64,000 nucleotides of DNA, taken from NCBI RefSeq assembly GCF_013778455.1, contig NZ_JACEHE010000005.1, positions 248,001-312,000 on the forward strand, given 5' to 3'. The DNA comes from Streptomyces himalayensis subsp. himalayensis. GTDB taxonomy: Bacteria; Actinomycetota; Actinomycetes; Streptomycetales; Streptomycetaceae. Position numbers and translations under genes: made by a program. Numbering within the stretch: position 1 is the stretch's first letter; the number at the start of each line of letters is the position of its first letter. Positions 52,365-61,778 of this stretch are shown piece by piece. The notes beneath the pieces were generated by a model. It had not been told where the DNA came from, did not search any database, and was given only the letters and a program-made list of their open reading frames with translations.

Positions 52365-55300
52365 GCTTCGACACGCTGCTGGTCGCCAACCGCGGCGAGA
52401 TCGCGGTCCGCATCATCCGCACGGCCAGGGAGCTGGGCCTGCGCACGGTCGCCGTCTACTCCGACCCGGACCGCGGCGCGCCCCACGTCCGGCTCGCCGA
52501 CGCGGCCGTACGGCTCGGTCCCGCGCCCGCCAAGGAGTCGTATCTCGACGCGGACCTCGTCCTGAAGGCGGCCAAGGACTCGGGCGCGGGCGCGATTCAT
52601 CCCGGGTACGGATTCCTGTCCGAGGACGCCGAGTTCGCGCGGCGCTGCGAGGACGCCGGGATCGCCTTCGTCGGGCCGACGCCCGCGCAGCTGGAGCTGT
52701 TCGGCGCCAAGCACACCGCGCGGGCCGCTGCCGAGGCGGCGGGCGTGCCGCTGGCGCCCGGCACGGGCCTGCTCGCGGATCTCGCGGAGGCCCTGGAGGC
52801 GGCCGAGCGCATCGGCTATCCGGTGATGTTGAAGGCGACCGGAGGCGGTGGCGGCATCGGCATGTCGGCCTGCCGCTCGGCCGCCGAGCTGACCGACGCG
52901 TGGGATCGGGTGCAGCGGGTCGCCGCGGCCTCGTTCTCGTCCGCCGGAGTGTTCCTGGAGCGGCTCGTCGAGCACGCCCGCCATGTCGAGGTGCAGGTAT
53001 TCGGCGACGGCGAGGGCCGCGTCGTGACCTTCGGCGACCGCGACTGTTCACTCCAGCGCCGCAACCAGAAGGTCCTGGAGGAGGCCCCGGCGCCGGGCCT
53101 GCCCGACGACGTACGCGAGCAACTTGCCGCCGCCGCAAGGCACTTGTGTGCAAGCGTCGGCTACCGCTCGGCCGGCACCGTGGAGTTCGTCTACGACGCG
53201 GCCCGCGAGGAGGCGTACTTCCTGGAGGTCAACACGCGCCTCCAGGTCGAACACCCGGTCACCGAGGAGATCTACGGTGTCGATCTCGTCGCCTGGATGC
53301 TGCGCCTGGCACAGGGCGAGACCGGTGTCGTCCAGGACCCGGGCCCGCCGCGCGGCCACGCCGTCGAGGCCCGTGTGTACGCCGAGGACCCCTCGCGCGA
53401 GCACCGGCCGAGCTCCGGCCTGCTCACGCGCGTGTCGTTCCCCGAGGGCGTGCGCGTGGACGGCTGGGTCGAGACGGGCACGGAGGTCACGGCCTCGTAC
53501 GACCCGATGCTCGCCAAGGTCATCGCGTACGGCGACGATCGTGCGGACGCCCTCGCCAAGCTGGACGCCGCCCTCGACGCCGCGCGCGTCGACGGCATCG
53601 AGACGAACCTCGGGCTGGTACGGGCCGCGCTGGCCGATGACGCCTTCCGGTCGGCCTCGCACTCGACGGCGACGCTGGCGGGGGTGAGCGACCCGACGCC
53701 GCGGATCGAGGTGGTGTCCGGCGGCACGCTGACCACCGTCCAGGACTGGCCCGGCCGCACCGGCTACTGGCAGGTGGGTGTACCCCCGTGCGGTCCGATG
53801 GACGACCTGTCCTTCCGGCTGGGCAACCGGTCGCTCGGCAACGAGGAGGGCGCGCCCGGTCTGGAGTGCACGCTCCAGGGGCCGTCCCTGCGGTTCACGC
53901 ACCCGACGACGGTGTGCGTCACGGGTGCGCCCGCCCCTGTGACCGTGGACGGCGAACCGGTCGCGCAGTGGGAGCCGGTGACCGTGCCGGGCGGGGCACT
54001 GATGGAGATCGGAGCGCCGACGGAGCACGGCCTGCGGACGTATGTCCTGTTCGCGGGCGGTGGCCTGGACGTCCCCGGCTTCCTGGGCAGCGCGTCGACG
54101 TTCACGCTGGGCCGCTTCGGCGGGCACGGCGGCCGGGCGCTGCGTACGGGCGATGTGCTGCACGGCGGCACGGTCACGGAATCGGGCGCCCCGGTTGCGG
54201 TGGGCGATCGCCCTGCGTTCGCGTCCGAGTGGCACATCGGCGCCGTCGAGGGCCCTCATGCCGCCCCTGAGTTCTTCACCGAGGACGACATCCTCGACTT
54301 CTACGCCGCCGGCTGGAAGGTCCACTTCAACTCGGCACGCACCGGCGTACGACTTGTCGGCCCGAAGCCCCGCTGGGCGCGCACGGACGGCGGCGAGGCG
54401 GGTCTGCACCCGTCCAACATCCATGACACGCCCTACTCGGTCGGAGCCGTCGACTACACCGGCGACATGCCGGTGCTGCTCGGTCCGGACGGGCCCTCGC
54501 TCGGCGGCTTCGTGTGCCCGGCGACGGTGGCGAAGGGGCAGCGCTGGAAGCTGGGGCAGCTCCGGCCGGGGGACGTGGTGCGCTTCGTGCCGGTGACCGT
54601 GGATGCGGCTGCGCGCCTGCGCCGGACTCCTGCGCTCGCCCCGGTCGCGGACCGCTCGGAGATCACGGACGGCGGCGTCCTGGCCAGGCACGGAGACGTG
54701 ACGTACCGCCGCAGCGGCGACGACAACCTGCTCGTCGAGTTCGGGCCGATGCAACTGGATCTCGCGCTGCGCATGCGCGTGCACGCGCTGATGGAGGCGG
54801 TGGTCGCTGCCGGTCTGCGGGGCATCACGAACATCACGCCCGGCATCCGCTCCCTCCAGATCCAGACGGATCCGGACGTGCTGCCGCAGCACGAACTTCT
54901 CGACGCGGTGCGCGAGATCGAGTCGGGCCTGCCGCCCGCCGACCAGCTGGTCGTCCCGTCCCGGACGGTCCATCTCCCCCTCTCCTGGGACGACCCGGCG
55001 ACCCGCGAGGCCATCGCCCGTTACATGGCGGGCGTCCGCGACGACGCCCCCTGGTGCCCCTGGAACATCGAGTTCATCCGCCGCGTCAACGGCCTGGACT
55101 CGGTCGACGAGGTGTACCGGACGGTCTTCGACGCGGAGTACCTGGTGCTGGGCCTGGGAGACGTGTACCTGGGCGCACCCGTGGCCACCCCGCTGGACCC
55201 GCGCCACCGCCTCGTGACGACCAAGTACAACCCGGCCCGCACCTGGACGGCGGAGAACTCGGTCGGCATCGGTGGCGCATACCTCTGCATCTACGGCATG

Positions 55301-55927
55301 GAGGGGCCGGGCGGCTACCAGTTCGTGGGCCGTACAACGCAGGTGTGGTCGGGCTGGCAGCAGCGCGGCGCCTTCGAGCCTGGCTCACCGTGGCTGCTGC
55401 GCTTCTTCGACCGCATCAGGTGGTACCCGGTCGAGGCGGACGAGCTGCTCTCCCTCCGAGCGGACATCACCTCCGGCCGCTTCGTACCAAGGATTGAGGA
55501 GGGCGTCTTCTCCCTCGCGGAGTACGAGCGGTTCCTCTCCGACAATGCCGGTTCGATCGCCGAGTTCCGCGCCCGCCAGGGCGCCGCCTTCGCCGCCGAA
55601 CGGGACGCCTGGGAGGCGGCCGGCGAGTTCACGCGCGCGGAGACGGCATCGGCCCCGGCCGCGGCCCCCACGGAGGTGACGGTCCCCGAGGGCGGCCGTC
55701 TGGTGGAGGCCGAGTTCGCCGCGTCGGTCTGGCAGGTGAACGTGAAGCCGGGCGACGAGGTGACAACCGGACAGCCCCTGCTCGCCCTGGAGGCGATGAA
55801 GATGGAGTCCAGGGTGCACTCCCCCATGGACGGCGTGATCCTGGACCTGCTGGCGAAGCCGGGAGACCAGGTGGAGGCGGGAACGGCGCTGGTAATCGTG
55901 GGCCCGGCGAGTTCAACGGTGACCTGA
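52361..55927 (+). CDS. Biotin-dependent urea/guanidine carboxylase
   Basis: A 1188-residue three-domain carboxylase: biotin carboxylase (about 1-445; KATGGGGGIGMSA ATP grip, FLEVNTRLQVEHPVTEE), carboxyltransferase of AHS2-AHS1 (KipA/KipI) type (about 450-1010; NPARTWTAENSVGIGGAY), and a C-terminal biotin carrier with Lys1147 in LEAMKMESR. It uses ATP and bicarbonate to carboxylate urea or guanidine. Because two DUF1989 deiminase genes precede it, guanidine is the more likely substrate here, giving carboxyguanidine. Start ATG 52361 overlaps the previous stop. Confidence 0.93.
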   Translation: MSFDTLLVANRGEIAVRIIRTARELGLRTVAVYSDPDRGAPHVRLADAAVRLGPAPAKESYLDADLVLKAAKDSGAGAIHPGYGFLSEDAEFARRCEDAGIAFVGPTPAQLELFGAKHTARAAAEAAGVPLAPGTGLLADLAEALEAAERIGYPVMLKATGGGGGIGMSACRSAAELTDAWDRVQRVAAASFSSAGVFLERLVEHARHVEVQVFGDGEGRVVTFGDRDCSLQRRNQKVLEEAPAPGLPDDVREQLAAAARHLCASVGYRSAGTVEFVYDAAREEAYFLEVNTRLQVEHPVTEEIYGVDLVAWMLRLAQGETGVVQDPGPPRGHAVEARVYAEDPSREHRPSSGLLTRVSFPEGVRVDGWVETGTEVTASYDPMLAKVIAYGDDRADALAKLDAALDAARVDGIETNLGLVRAALADDAFRSASHSTATLAGVSDPTPRIEVVSGGTLTTVQDWPGRTGYWQVGVPPCGPMDDLSFRLGNRSLGNEEGAPGLECTLQGPSLRFTHPTTVCVTGAPAPVTVDGEPVAQWEPVTVPGGALMEIGAPTEHGLRTYVLFAGGGLDVPGFLGSASTFTLGRFGGHGGRALRTGDVLHGGTVTESGAPVAVGDRPAFASEWHIGAVEGPHAAPEFFTEDDILDFYAAGWKVHFNSARTGVRLVGPKPRWARTDGGEAGLHPSNIHDTPYSVGAVDYTGDMPVLLGPDGPSLGGFVCPATVAKGQRWKLGQLRPGDVVRFVPVTVDAAARLRRTPALAPVADRSEITDGGVLARHGDVTYRRSGDDNLLVEFGPMQLDLALRMRVHALMEAVVAAGLRGITNITPGIRSLQIQTDPDVLPQHELLDAVREIESGLPPADQLVVPSRTVHLPLSWDDPATREAIARYMAGVRDDAPWCPWNIEFIRRVNGLDSVDEVYRTVFDAEYLVLGLGDVYLGAPVATPLDPRHRLVTTKYNPARTWTAENSVGIGGAYLCIYGMEGPGGYQFVGRTTQVWSGWQQRGAFEPGSPWLLRFFDRIRWYPVEADELLSLRADITSGRFVPRIEEGVFSLAEYERFLSDNAGSIAEFRARQGAAFAAERDAWEAAGEFTRAETASAPAAAPTEVTVPEGGRLVEAEFAASVWQVNVKPGDEVTTGQPLLALEAMKMESRVHSPMDGVILDLLAKPGDQVEAGTALVIVGPASSTVT

Positions 55928-55934
55928 CGACGGC

Positions 55935-56022
55935 GCGCGCGGTGTGTGGGCAGTCGTTCCTCCCCCAGTGCCTTAAGGGCCTGGGAGGTACCCCCAGGGC
56001 GGAACGGGTGGGCACACACCGC
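55935..56022. repeat. Dispersed inverted repeat, type 1, copy B (inverted)
   Basis: CAGTGCCTTAAGGGCCTGGG (55966-55985) is the exact complement of the core of copy A. GGTGTGTG and CACACACC form outer arms. It is inserted in the gap between two genes of one pathway. Confidence 0.82.
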
Positions 56023-56068
56023 CCACCGGCCCGCATCCGACAAACCCACCCCAGCACAAGGAGCACAG

Positions 56069-57739
56069 ATGCCGTCCCCAACGGTGACCAGGGTCCGCGC
56101 GGCCTACGCCCGCATAGAGGCGGTAGACCGCCCGGAGGTGTGGATCGACCTCCGCCCCCAGGCAGAGGTCGAGCAGGAAGCCGAGGCGCTGGACGCCCGA
56201 GCCGCCGCAGGCGAACACCTCCCCCTCGCGGGGAAGCTGTTGGCAGTGAAGGGCAACATAGATGTCGAGGGCCTCCCAACGACGGCAGGTTGCCCCTCCT
56301 ACGCGTACAAACCCCCGGCGGACGCCCCGGCGGTGGCCCGCCTCCGCGCAGCAGGCGCGATAGTCCTGGGCACCACGAACCTGGACCAGTTCGCCACGGG
56401 CCTGGTAGGCACCCGCTCCCCCTACGGAGCGGTAAGGAACGCCCACGACCCGGCCAGGGTCAGCGGCGGCTCCAGCGCGGGCTCAGCCGTAGCGGTAGCA
56501 CTCGGCATCGTGGACGTCGCGCTCGGCACGGACACGGCTGGCTCCGGCCGCGTCCCCGCGGCCTTCAACGGCATCGTCGGCCTCAAGCCGACCCGCGGCC
56601 TCGTCCCCACGGACGGCGTCGTCCCGGCCTGCGCCTCGCTCGACTGCGTCACCGTCTTCGCCCGGACGCTCCCGGAGGCCGAGCAGGCCCTCTCGTACAT
56701 GGCGTCGCCCTCCGCCCGCGAGCTGCCGCCCCTCCCGCAACGCACCCCGGGCCCGTGGCGCATCGCCGTCCCCGACCGCGCCCAGCTCGGCGAGCTGGAC
56801 CCGGGCTGGGCAGAGGCATACGAAGCCGCAGCCGCCCAACTCGCCTCCGCCGGAGCCGAGTTGAGGAACGTGGATCTGACCCCCTTCACCGCGGCGGCGG
56901 CGATGCTCTACGAGGGCGCCTTCGTCGCCGAGCGGTACACCGCAGTGGGGAGCTTTATCGACAAGTCCATCGACGCGGGAGCGGACGACCTCGACCCCAC
57001 CGTCGCCGGGATCATCACCCGCGCCCGCGACATCCCCGCCCACCGCCTCTACGCCGACCAGGAGCGCCTCGCCGCGCTCCGCACGAAGGCGCTGGCGTCC
57101 CTCGGCGACGCCGACGCCCTGCTGCTGCCGACGACTCCCGGCCACCCGACGATCGCGGACGTCGCCGCGGACCCCCTGGGCGCGAACGCCCGCCTCGGCC
57201 GGTTCACCAACTCCACCAACCTCTTCGACCTCGCGGCCGTCGCCGTCCCGGCCGGTGAGGTGGACGGCCTGCCGTTCGGAGTCATGCTGATCGGCCCGGC
57301 GTTCACGGACGAACCGCTGGCGCAGATCGCGCGGCTGCTCACACCTCCCGCGCATCTCGCCGTGGTCGGCGCACACCTGTCGGGCCAGCCACTCAATCCC
57401 CAACTGCTCGCTTTCGGCGCCCAGTTGGAACGTAAGACGAAGACCGCGCCCGTCTACCGGCTGCACGCCCTGCGGACCACCCCGCCCAAGCCGGGCCTCG
57501 TGCACGTCGGCGAGGGCGGTGCCGCCATCGAGACGGAGGTGTGGCAGCTCCCGGCCGAAGGCCTCGGACGCCTGCTCGCCGCCCTCCCCCGCCCGATGGC
57601 CCTGGGCCGCGTCGAACTCGCCGACGGCACCTCCGTCCCCGGCTTCCTCTGCGAACCCGGCGCTCTCGACGGGGCATCGGACATCACGGCGTACGGCGGC
57701 TGGCGCGGGTACCTGGAGTCAGGCCCGGACGCGGGGTGA
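56069..57739 (+). CDS. atzF: Allophanate hydrolase
   Basis: A 556-residue amidase-signature enzyme that splits allophanate to two ammonia and carbon dioxide. The Ser-cisSer-Lys triad is K61 (LLAVKGNIDV), S135 (SGGSSAGSA) and S159 (GTDTAGSGR), with the usual 24-residue spacing. The extra C-terminal domain (about 440-556; LHALRTTPPKPGLVHVGEGG) is the AtzF type that removes the carboxyl group. ATG 56069 has AAGGAG at 56058. It lies 141 bp after the carboxylase with a dispersed repeat between. Confidence 0.95.
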   Translation: MPSPTVTRVRAAYARIEAVDRPEVWIDLRPQAEVEQEAEALDARAAAGEHLPLAGKLLAVKGNIDVEGLPTTAGCPSYAYKPPADAPAVARLRAAGAIVLGTTNLDQFATGLVGTRSPYGAVRNAHDPARVSGGSSAGSAVAVALGIVDVALGTDTAGSGRVPAAFNGIVGLKPTRGLVPTDGVVPACASLDCVTVFARTLPEAEQALSYMASPSARELPPLPQRTPGPWRIAVPDRAQLGELDPGWAEAYEAAAAQLASAGAELRNVDLTPFTAAAAMLYEGAFVAERYTAVGSFIDKSIDAGADDLDPTVAGIITRARDIPAHRLYADQERLAALRTKALASLGDADALLLPTTPGHPTIADVAADPLGANARLGRFTNSTNLFDLAAVAVPAGEVDGLPFGVMLIGPAFTDEPLAQIARLLTPPAHLAVVGAHLSGQPLNPQLLAFGAQLERKTKTAPVYRLHALRTTPPKPGLVHVGEGGAAIETEVWQLPAEGLGRLLAALPRPMALGRVELADGTSVPGFLCEPGALDGASDITAYGGWRGYLESGPDAG

Positions 57740-57782
57740 ACCCAGCCCGGGCTCCGCCGAAGTGGGACCCTGGGCGCAGCGT

Positions 57783-57827
57783 CACCCCACCGACGACCAC
57801 CCCACCGACGATCACCCCACCGACGAG
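57783..57827. repeat. 15-bp tandem repeat, three units
   Basis: CACCCCACCGACGAC/GAT/GAG occurs three times; the last overlaps the helicase C-terminus and one unit holds its stop codon. Confidence 0.8.
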
Positions 57828-60625
57828 TACGCCACAACACCCCGCAACAACGCGTCCACCGCCTTGCGCGCGTTCTTCGGCACCGTGGAGCCGTCGCCGG
57901 GTGCGGCGGCCGAGATCTGGCCCAGTACGTCGATGACCTGCTTGCACCAGCGCACGAAGTCGCCGGCGGGCATCTCCGCCTCGTTCAGCACCTCGTCGAG
58001 GCCCTTGCCGGAGGCCCACATGTACGCGGCCCAGGCGAAGCCCAGGTCGGGCTCGCGCTGGCCGACGCCCTCCGCCTGGTTGATCCGGAAGTCCTCCTCC
58101 AGGGCGTCGAGCCGGCCCCAGATCCGGACCATCTCGCCGAGCGCCGCCTTGGCCTTCCCCGACGGGAGCTTGGGGGCGAGCGCGTCGTCCCCCACCCGCG
58201 CCTCGTAGACCAACGCGGAGACGCAGGCGGCCAGTTCGGCGGGGTTGAGCCCCTCCCACACGCCTTCGCGCAGGCATTCGCTCGCCAGCAGGTCCAGCTC
58301 GCCGTAGAGCCGTGCGAGCCGCTTGCCGTGCTCGGTGACCTCGTCGCTCCGCAGGTAGTCGAGCTCGGTGAGCAGGGCGACGATGCGGTCGAAGGTCCGC
58401 GCGATCGTGTTCGTACGGCCTTCTATGCGCCGCTCGAGCTGCTTGGTGTCCCGCATCAGCCGGTGGTAGCGCTCCGCCCAGCGGGCGTGGTCCTCACGCT
58501 CGTCGCAGCCGTGGCAGGGGTGTGCGCGGAGCTCGGTGCGCAGACGGGCTATTTCCCGGTCGTCCGCCGCGGCGGACCGCTTCTTGTGATGCCGGTCCGG
58601 CACGATGTGCCCGGCCTTGGTGCGCAGCGCGGACGCGAGGTCGCGGCGGGACTGCGGGCTGCGCGGGTTGAACGACTTGGGGATGCGCATCCGCTCCAGT
58701 GCCTCGACGGGCACAGGGAAGTCCATCGTCGCGAGCCGCTTGACCTGCCGCTCGGCGGTGAGCACGAGCGGGCGCGGCCCGTCGTAGTGGTCGAAGCCGC
58801 GGTGGCCGTTGGTCCGCCCGGCGGGCAGGCCCGGGTCCAGGACGAGCGCAAGGCCCGCGAATTTGCCGGTCGGGACGTGGATGACGTCACCCGGCTTGAG
58901 CTTCTCCAGCGCGACCGCCGCCTCGGCCCGCCGCTGCGCGGCGCCCTGCTTGGCCAGCTCCGTCTCGCGGTCCTTGAGTTCGCGGCGCAGGCGCGCGTAC
59001 TCCTCGAAGTCACCCAGGTGGCAGGTCATCGAGGCCTTGTAGCCCTCCAGGCCCTCCTCGTTGCGCTGCACCTGGCGCGAGATGCCGACGACCGACTTGT
59101 CGGCCTGGAACTGCGCGAACGACGTCTCGAGGAGCTCGCGCGAGGTGTGCCGGCCGAACTGCTCGACCAGGTTGACCGCCATGTTGTACGACGGCTTGAA
59201 GCTGGACCGCAGCGGGTACGTACGCGTGCCGGCGAGGCCCGCCACCTGCTCCGGGTTCATGCCGCGCTGCCACAGCACCACGGCGTGGCCCTCGACGTCG
59301 ATGCCGCGGCGTCCCGCACGGCCCGTCAACTGCGTGTACTCACCGGGCGTGATGTCGGCGTGCTGCTCGCCGTTCCACTTGATGAGCTTCTCCAACACCA
59401 CCGAGCGGGCAGGCATGTTGATGCCGAGCGCGAGGGTCTCCGTGGCGAACACGGCCTTCACCAGGCCGCGTACGAACAGCTCCTCGACAACCTCCTTGAA
59501 GGTGGGCAGCATGCCCGCGTGGTGCGCCGCGATGCCGCGCTCGAGGCCCTCCAGCCACTCGTAGTAGCCCAGGACGTGCAGGTCCTCGCCGGGGATGGAG
59601 GCGGTGCGCTCCTCGACGATCTCGCGGACCTTGGCCCGCGCCTCCTCGTCGTTGAGCCGCAGCCCCGCGTACAGGCACTGCTGTACGGCCGCCTCGCACG
59701 CGGCGCGGCTGAAGATGAAGGTGATCGCGGGCAGCAGCCCTTCGGCGTCGAGCCGTTCGATGACCTCAGGGCGGCCCGGCGTCCAGATCCGCGATCTCTG
59801 CCGCCGCTCCCGCTCGCGGTCGGCCTCGCGCATGTTGTTCCTGCCGCGGCGCCGGTCGCGTCCGAACGTCTGGCGGCTGTCCTCCATGCGCGCCATACGC
59901 GTCAAATCAGGGTTGACGGCCTTCTTGTGGCCCTCGCCCTCCTCGAAGAGGTCGTACATCCGGCGTCCGGCCAGGACGTGCTGGAACAGGGGCACGGGCC
60001 GGTGCTCGGAGACGATCACCTCGGTGTCGCCGCGCACGGTGTCGAGCCAGTCGCCGAACTCCTCCGCGTTCGACACCGTCGCCGACAGTGACACCAGCGT
60101 CACCGACTCGGGGAGGTGGATGATCACTTCCTCCCAGACGGCGCCGCGGAAGCGGTCGGAGAGGTAGTGCACCTCGTCCATCACCACATAGCCGAGGCCG
60201 CTCAGCGTCTGCGAGCCCGAGTACAGCATGTTGCGCAGCACCTCGGTGGTCATGACCACGATCGGTGCGTCGGAGTTGATGCTGTTGTCGCCGGTCAGCA
60301 GGCCGACCTTGCCCGGGCCGTAGCGCCTGGTCAGGTCGGTGTACTTCTGGTTGGAGAGCGCCTTGATGGGCGTCGTGTAGAAGCACTTCTTGCCCTGCTG
60401 GAGCGCGAGGTGCACGGCGAACTCGCCGACGACCGTCTTGCCGGAGCCGGTCGGCGCGGCGACCAGCACGCCCTTGCCCGCCTCGAGCGCCTGGCAGGCC
60501 TCTATCTGGTAGGGATCGAGGCCGAAGTCGTACATCTCGCGGAAGGAGGCGAGCGCGGTGGCCTGCTCGGCAGCGCGCTTACGTGCTGCCGCGTACCGCT
60601 CGGCCGGTGAGAGGTCCTCTGTCAT
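57812..60625 (-). CDS. helY: DEVH-box helicase of the Ski2/Mtr4 (HelY) type
   Basis: A 937-residue superfamily 2 helicase starting at ATG 60625. Motif I is APTGSGKT (Lys63), motif II is MDEVHYL, and VSLSATVSN is motif III. The helicase C domain has AHHAGMLPTFKE, then TETLALGINMPARSVV and QLTGRAGRRGID (motif VI). A long C-terminal region includes a DSHCT-like part. RNA or DNA unwinding is likely, as for mycobacterial HelY. Position fits SCO1631. It converges on the allophanate hydrolase gene. Confidence 0.92.
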   Translation of the reverse strand: MTEDLSPAERYAAARKRAAEQATALASFREMYDFGLDPYQIEACQALEAGKGVLVAAPTGSGKTVVGEFAVHLALQQGKKCFYTTPIKALSNQKYTDLTRRYGPGKVGLLTGDNSINSDAPIVVMTTEVLRNMLYSGSQTLSGLGYVVMDEVHYLSDRFRGAVWEEVIIHLPESVTLVSLSATVSNAEEFGDWLDTVRGDTEVIVSEHRPVPLFQHVLAGRRMYDLFEEGEGHKKAVNPDLTRMARMEDSRQTFGRDRRRGRNNMREADRERERRQRSRIWTPGRPEVIERLDAEGLLPAITFIFSRAACEAAVQQCLYAGLRLNDEEARAKVREIVEERTASIPGEDLHVLGYYEWLEGLERGIAAHHAGMLPTFKEVVEELFVRGLVKAVFATETLALGINMPARSVVLEKLIKWNGEQHADITPGEYTQLTGRAGRRGIDVEGHAVVLWQRGMNPEQVAGLAGTRTYPLRSSFKPSYNMAVNLVEQFGRHTSRELLETSFAQFQADKSVVGISRQVQRNEEGLEGYKASMTCHLGDFEEYARLRRELKDRETELAKQGAAQRRAEAAVALEKLKPGDVIHVPTGKFAGLALVLDPGLPAGRTNGHRGFDHYDGPRPLVLTAERQVKRLATMDFPVPVEALERMRIPKSFNPRSPQSRRDLASALRTKAGHIVPDRHHKKRSAAADDREIARLRTELRAHPCHGCDEREDHARWAERYHRLMRDTKQLERRIEGRTNTIARTFDRIVALLTELDYLRSDEVTEHGKRLARLYGELDLLASECLREGVWEGLNPAELAACVSALVYEARVGDDALAPKLPSGKAKAALGEMVRIWGRLDALEEDFRINQAEGVGQREPDLGFAWAAYMWASGKGLDEVLNEAEMPAGDFVRWCKQVIDVLGQISAAAPGDGSTVPKNARKAVDALLRGVVAYSSVG

Positions 60626-60703
60626 CGTGCTTTCGAGACTACCGGGACCCACTGACAACCGACGATCATTAACCGTATCGTCACGTAACCGCTGGTCAGC
60701 GAG

Positions 60704-60765
60704 TGGACCGTCATGGTCCGAGGACGTGGACCGTCATGGTCCGATGAGGCGGATGGTCATGGTCC
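60704..60765. repeat. Three near-palindromic GGACCGTCATGGTCC units
   Basis: GGACCGTCATGGTCC at 60706 and 60728, and a variant GGATGGTCATGGTCC at 60751, repeat with a 22-23 bp period between the helicase and the dead kinase fragment. Confidence 0.82.
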
Positions 60766-61028
60766 GAGAATGCGGGCGGCCCCCGCCACGCACTCGGCGA
60801 CGAGCGGCAGCGGTCCGAGCGGCTCCCGTCCGCGTACCCGGTGACGCCCTCGGCCAGCAGCTCGACCCGGGCGGCCCGATGCACGGTGACCTTGGGATGC
60901 TCGAGGTGCGTTCCCTTGTACACCCGCGGAAAGACCCGCAGCAGGGTCCTGCGGGTGCAGTCCCCCACCACCGTGACGTCGAAGAGCCCGTCGGGTTCAT
61001 GGCTCACCGACAGACGGAGGGGTCCTGA
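60757..61028 (-). pseudogene. 3' remnant of a diacylglycerol kinase-type gene
   Basis: Conserved C-terminal sequence (LSVSHEPDGLFDVTVVGD, then RRTLLRVFPRVYKGTHLEHP, then VTVHRAARVELLAEGVTGYADG) is intact, then a one-base deletion shifts the frame; restoring it gives EPLGPLPLVAECVAGAARIL and a stop at 60757. The N-terminal two-thirds are absent: the gene is cut at about 61028, exactly where the ABC cassette begins. Confidence 0.75.
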
Positions 61029-61778
61029 TCAGCTGGTGCCCTCGAGCCCCATGAGGACGGAGTACGCGGACTCGGCCTGGCGGGCCGGAGCGGCGTCGGG
61101 ACGTGCGTGATCCAGGAAGCTCTGGGTCCCGCCGTGGTGGAGGATGCGGCCACGGTCCATGAGAGAGACGGTGTTCGCCTCGTCGGCCAGGTCGGCTATG
61201 TCGTGGGTGGACATCAGTACCGGGATCCGGGCAGCGACCTTCCGCAGCAGGTCTCGGAACACCGTGCGCTGGTGCGGGTCGAGGCCGGCCGTGGGCTCGT
61301 CGAGGAGGATCACCCGCGCGTCGTGGGCGAGGGCGCAGGCGATGCCGACACGGCGGAGTTGGCCTCCGGAGAGCTTGGCCGTCTTCTGGCCGCTCTGCTC
61401 GGCGAGGCCCACCTGGTCGAGCACGGCTCCGGCACGTTCCCACACGCTGGTGCGGTTCTCGCCCTTCAGCCAGGCCACGTATGCCACGTATTCGCGGGCG
61501 GTCAGCTGCCGTGACGTCGGCACCCGCTGGGGCAGCCAGGCCACGTGGCGGCGGTATTCGCGGCTGGCGGAGGTGAGGGCTGAGTCCTTGAGCAGGACTC
61601 GGCCGGCCAGGGGTTCCACCGTGCCGGCTAGGAGGGACATCGTGGTCGACTTGCCCGCTCCGTTGGGGCCGAGCAGGATCGTCAGGCCTTCGCCGGGGAC
61701 TTCGTAGCTGAAGCTGGAGAGAACGGGGCGGTCCCAGCGGTGGTAGCGGAAGGTGACGCGGTCGAGCAGCAGAGTCAT
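61029..61778 (-). CDS. ABC transporter ATP-binding protein
   Basis: A 249-residue ATPase starting at ATG 61778: Walker A LLGPNGAGKST, Q-loop LPQRVPTS, signature KLSGGQLRRVGIACAL, Walker B VILLDEPTAGLDP, H-loop STHDIAD. It resembles the ATPases of drug, bacteriocin or peptide exporters and their immunity systems. It overlaps the small membrane protein gene by ATGA. Last gene of the cassette. Confidence 0.92.
   Translation of the reverse strand: MTLLLDRVTFRYHRWDRPVLSSFSYEVPGEGLTILLGPNGAGKSTTMSLLAGTVEPLAGRVLLKDSALTSASREYRRHVAWLPQRVPTSRQLTAREYVAYVAWLKGENRTSVWERAGAVLDQVGLAEQSGQKTAKLSGGQLRRVGIACALAHDARVILLDEPTAGLDPHQRTVFRDLLRKVAARIPVLMSTHDIADLADEANTVSLMDRGRILHHGGTQSFLDHARPDAAPARQAESAYSVLMGLEGTS

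Noticed and set aside
53048..55207. A 719-codon open frame antisense to the carboxylase
   Set aside because: Low-complexity Arg/Val/Asp-rich sequence with no domain; the plus-strand carboxylase is complete and the frame is a GC-bias shadow.
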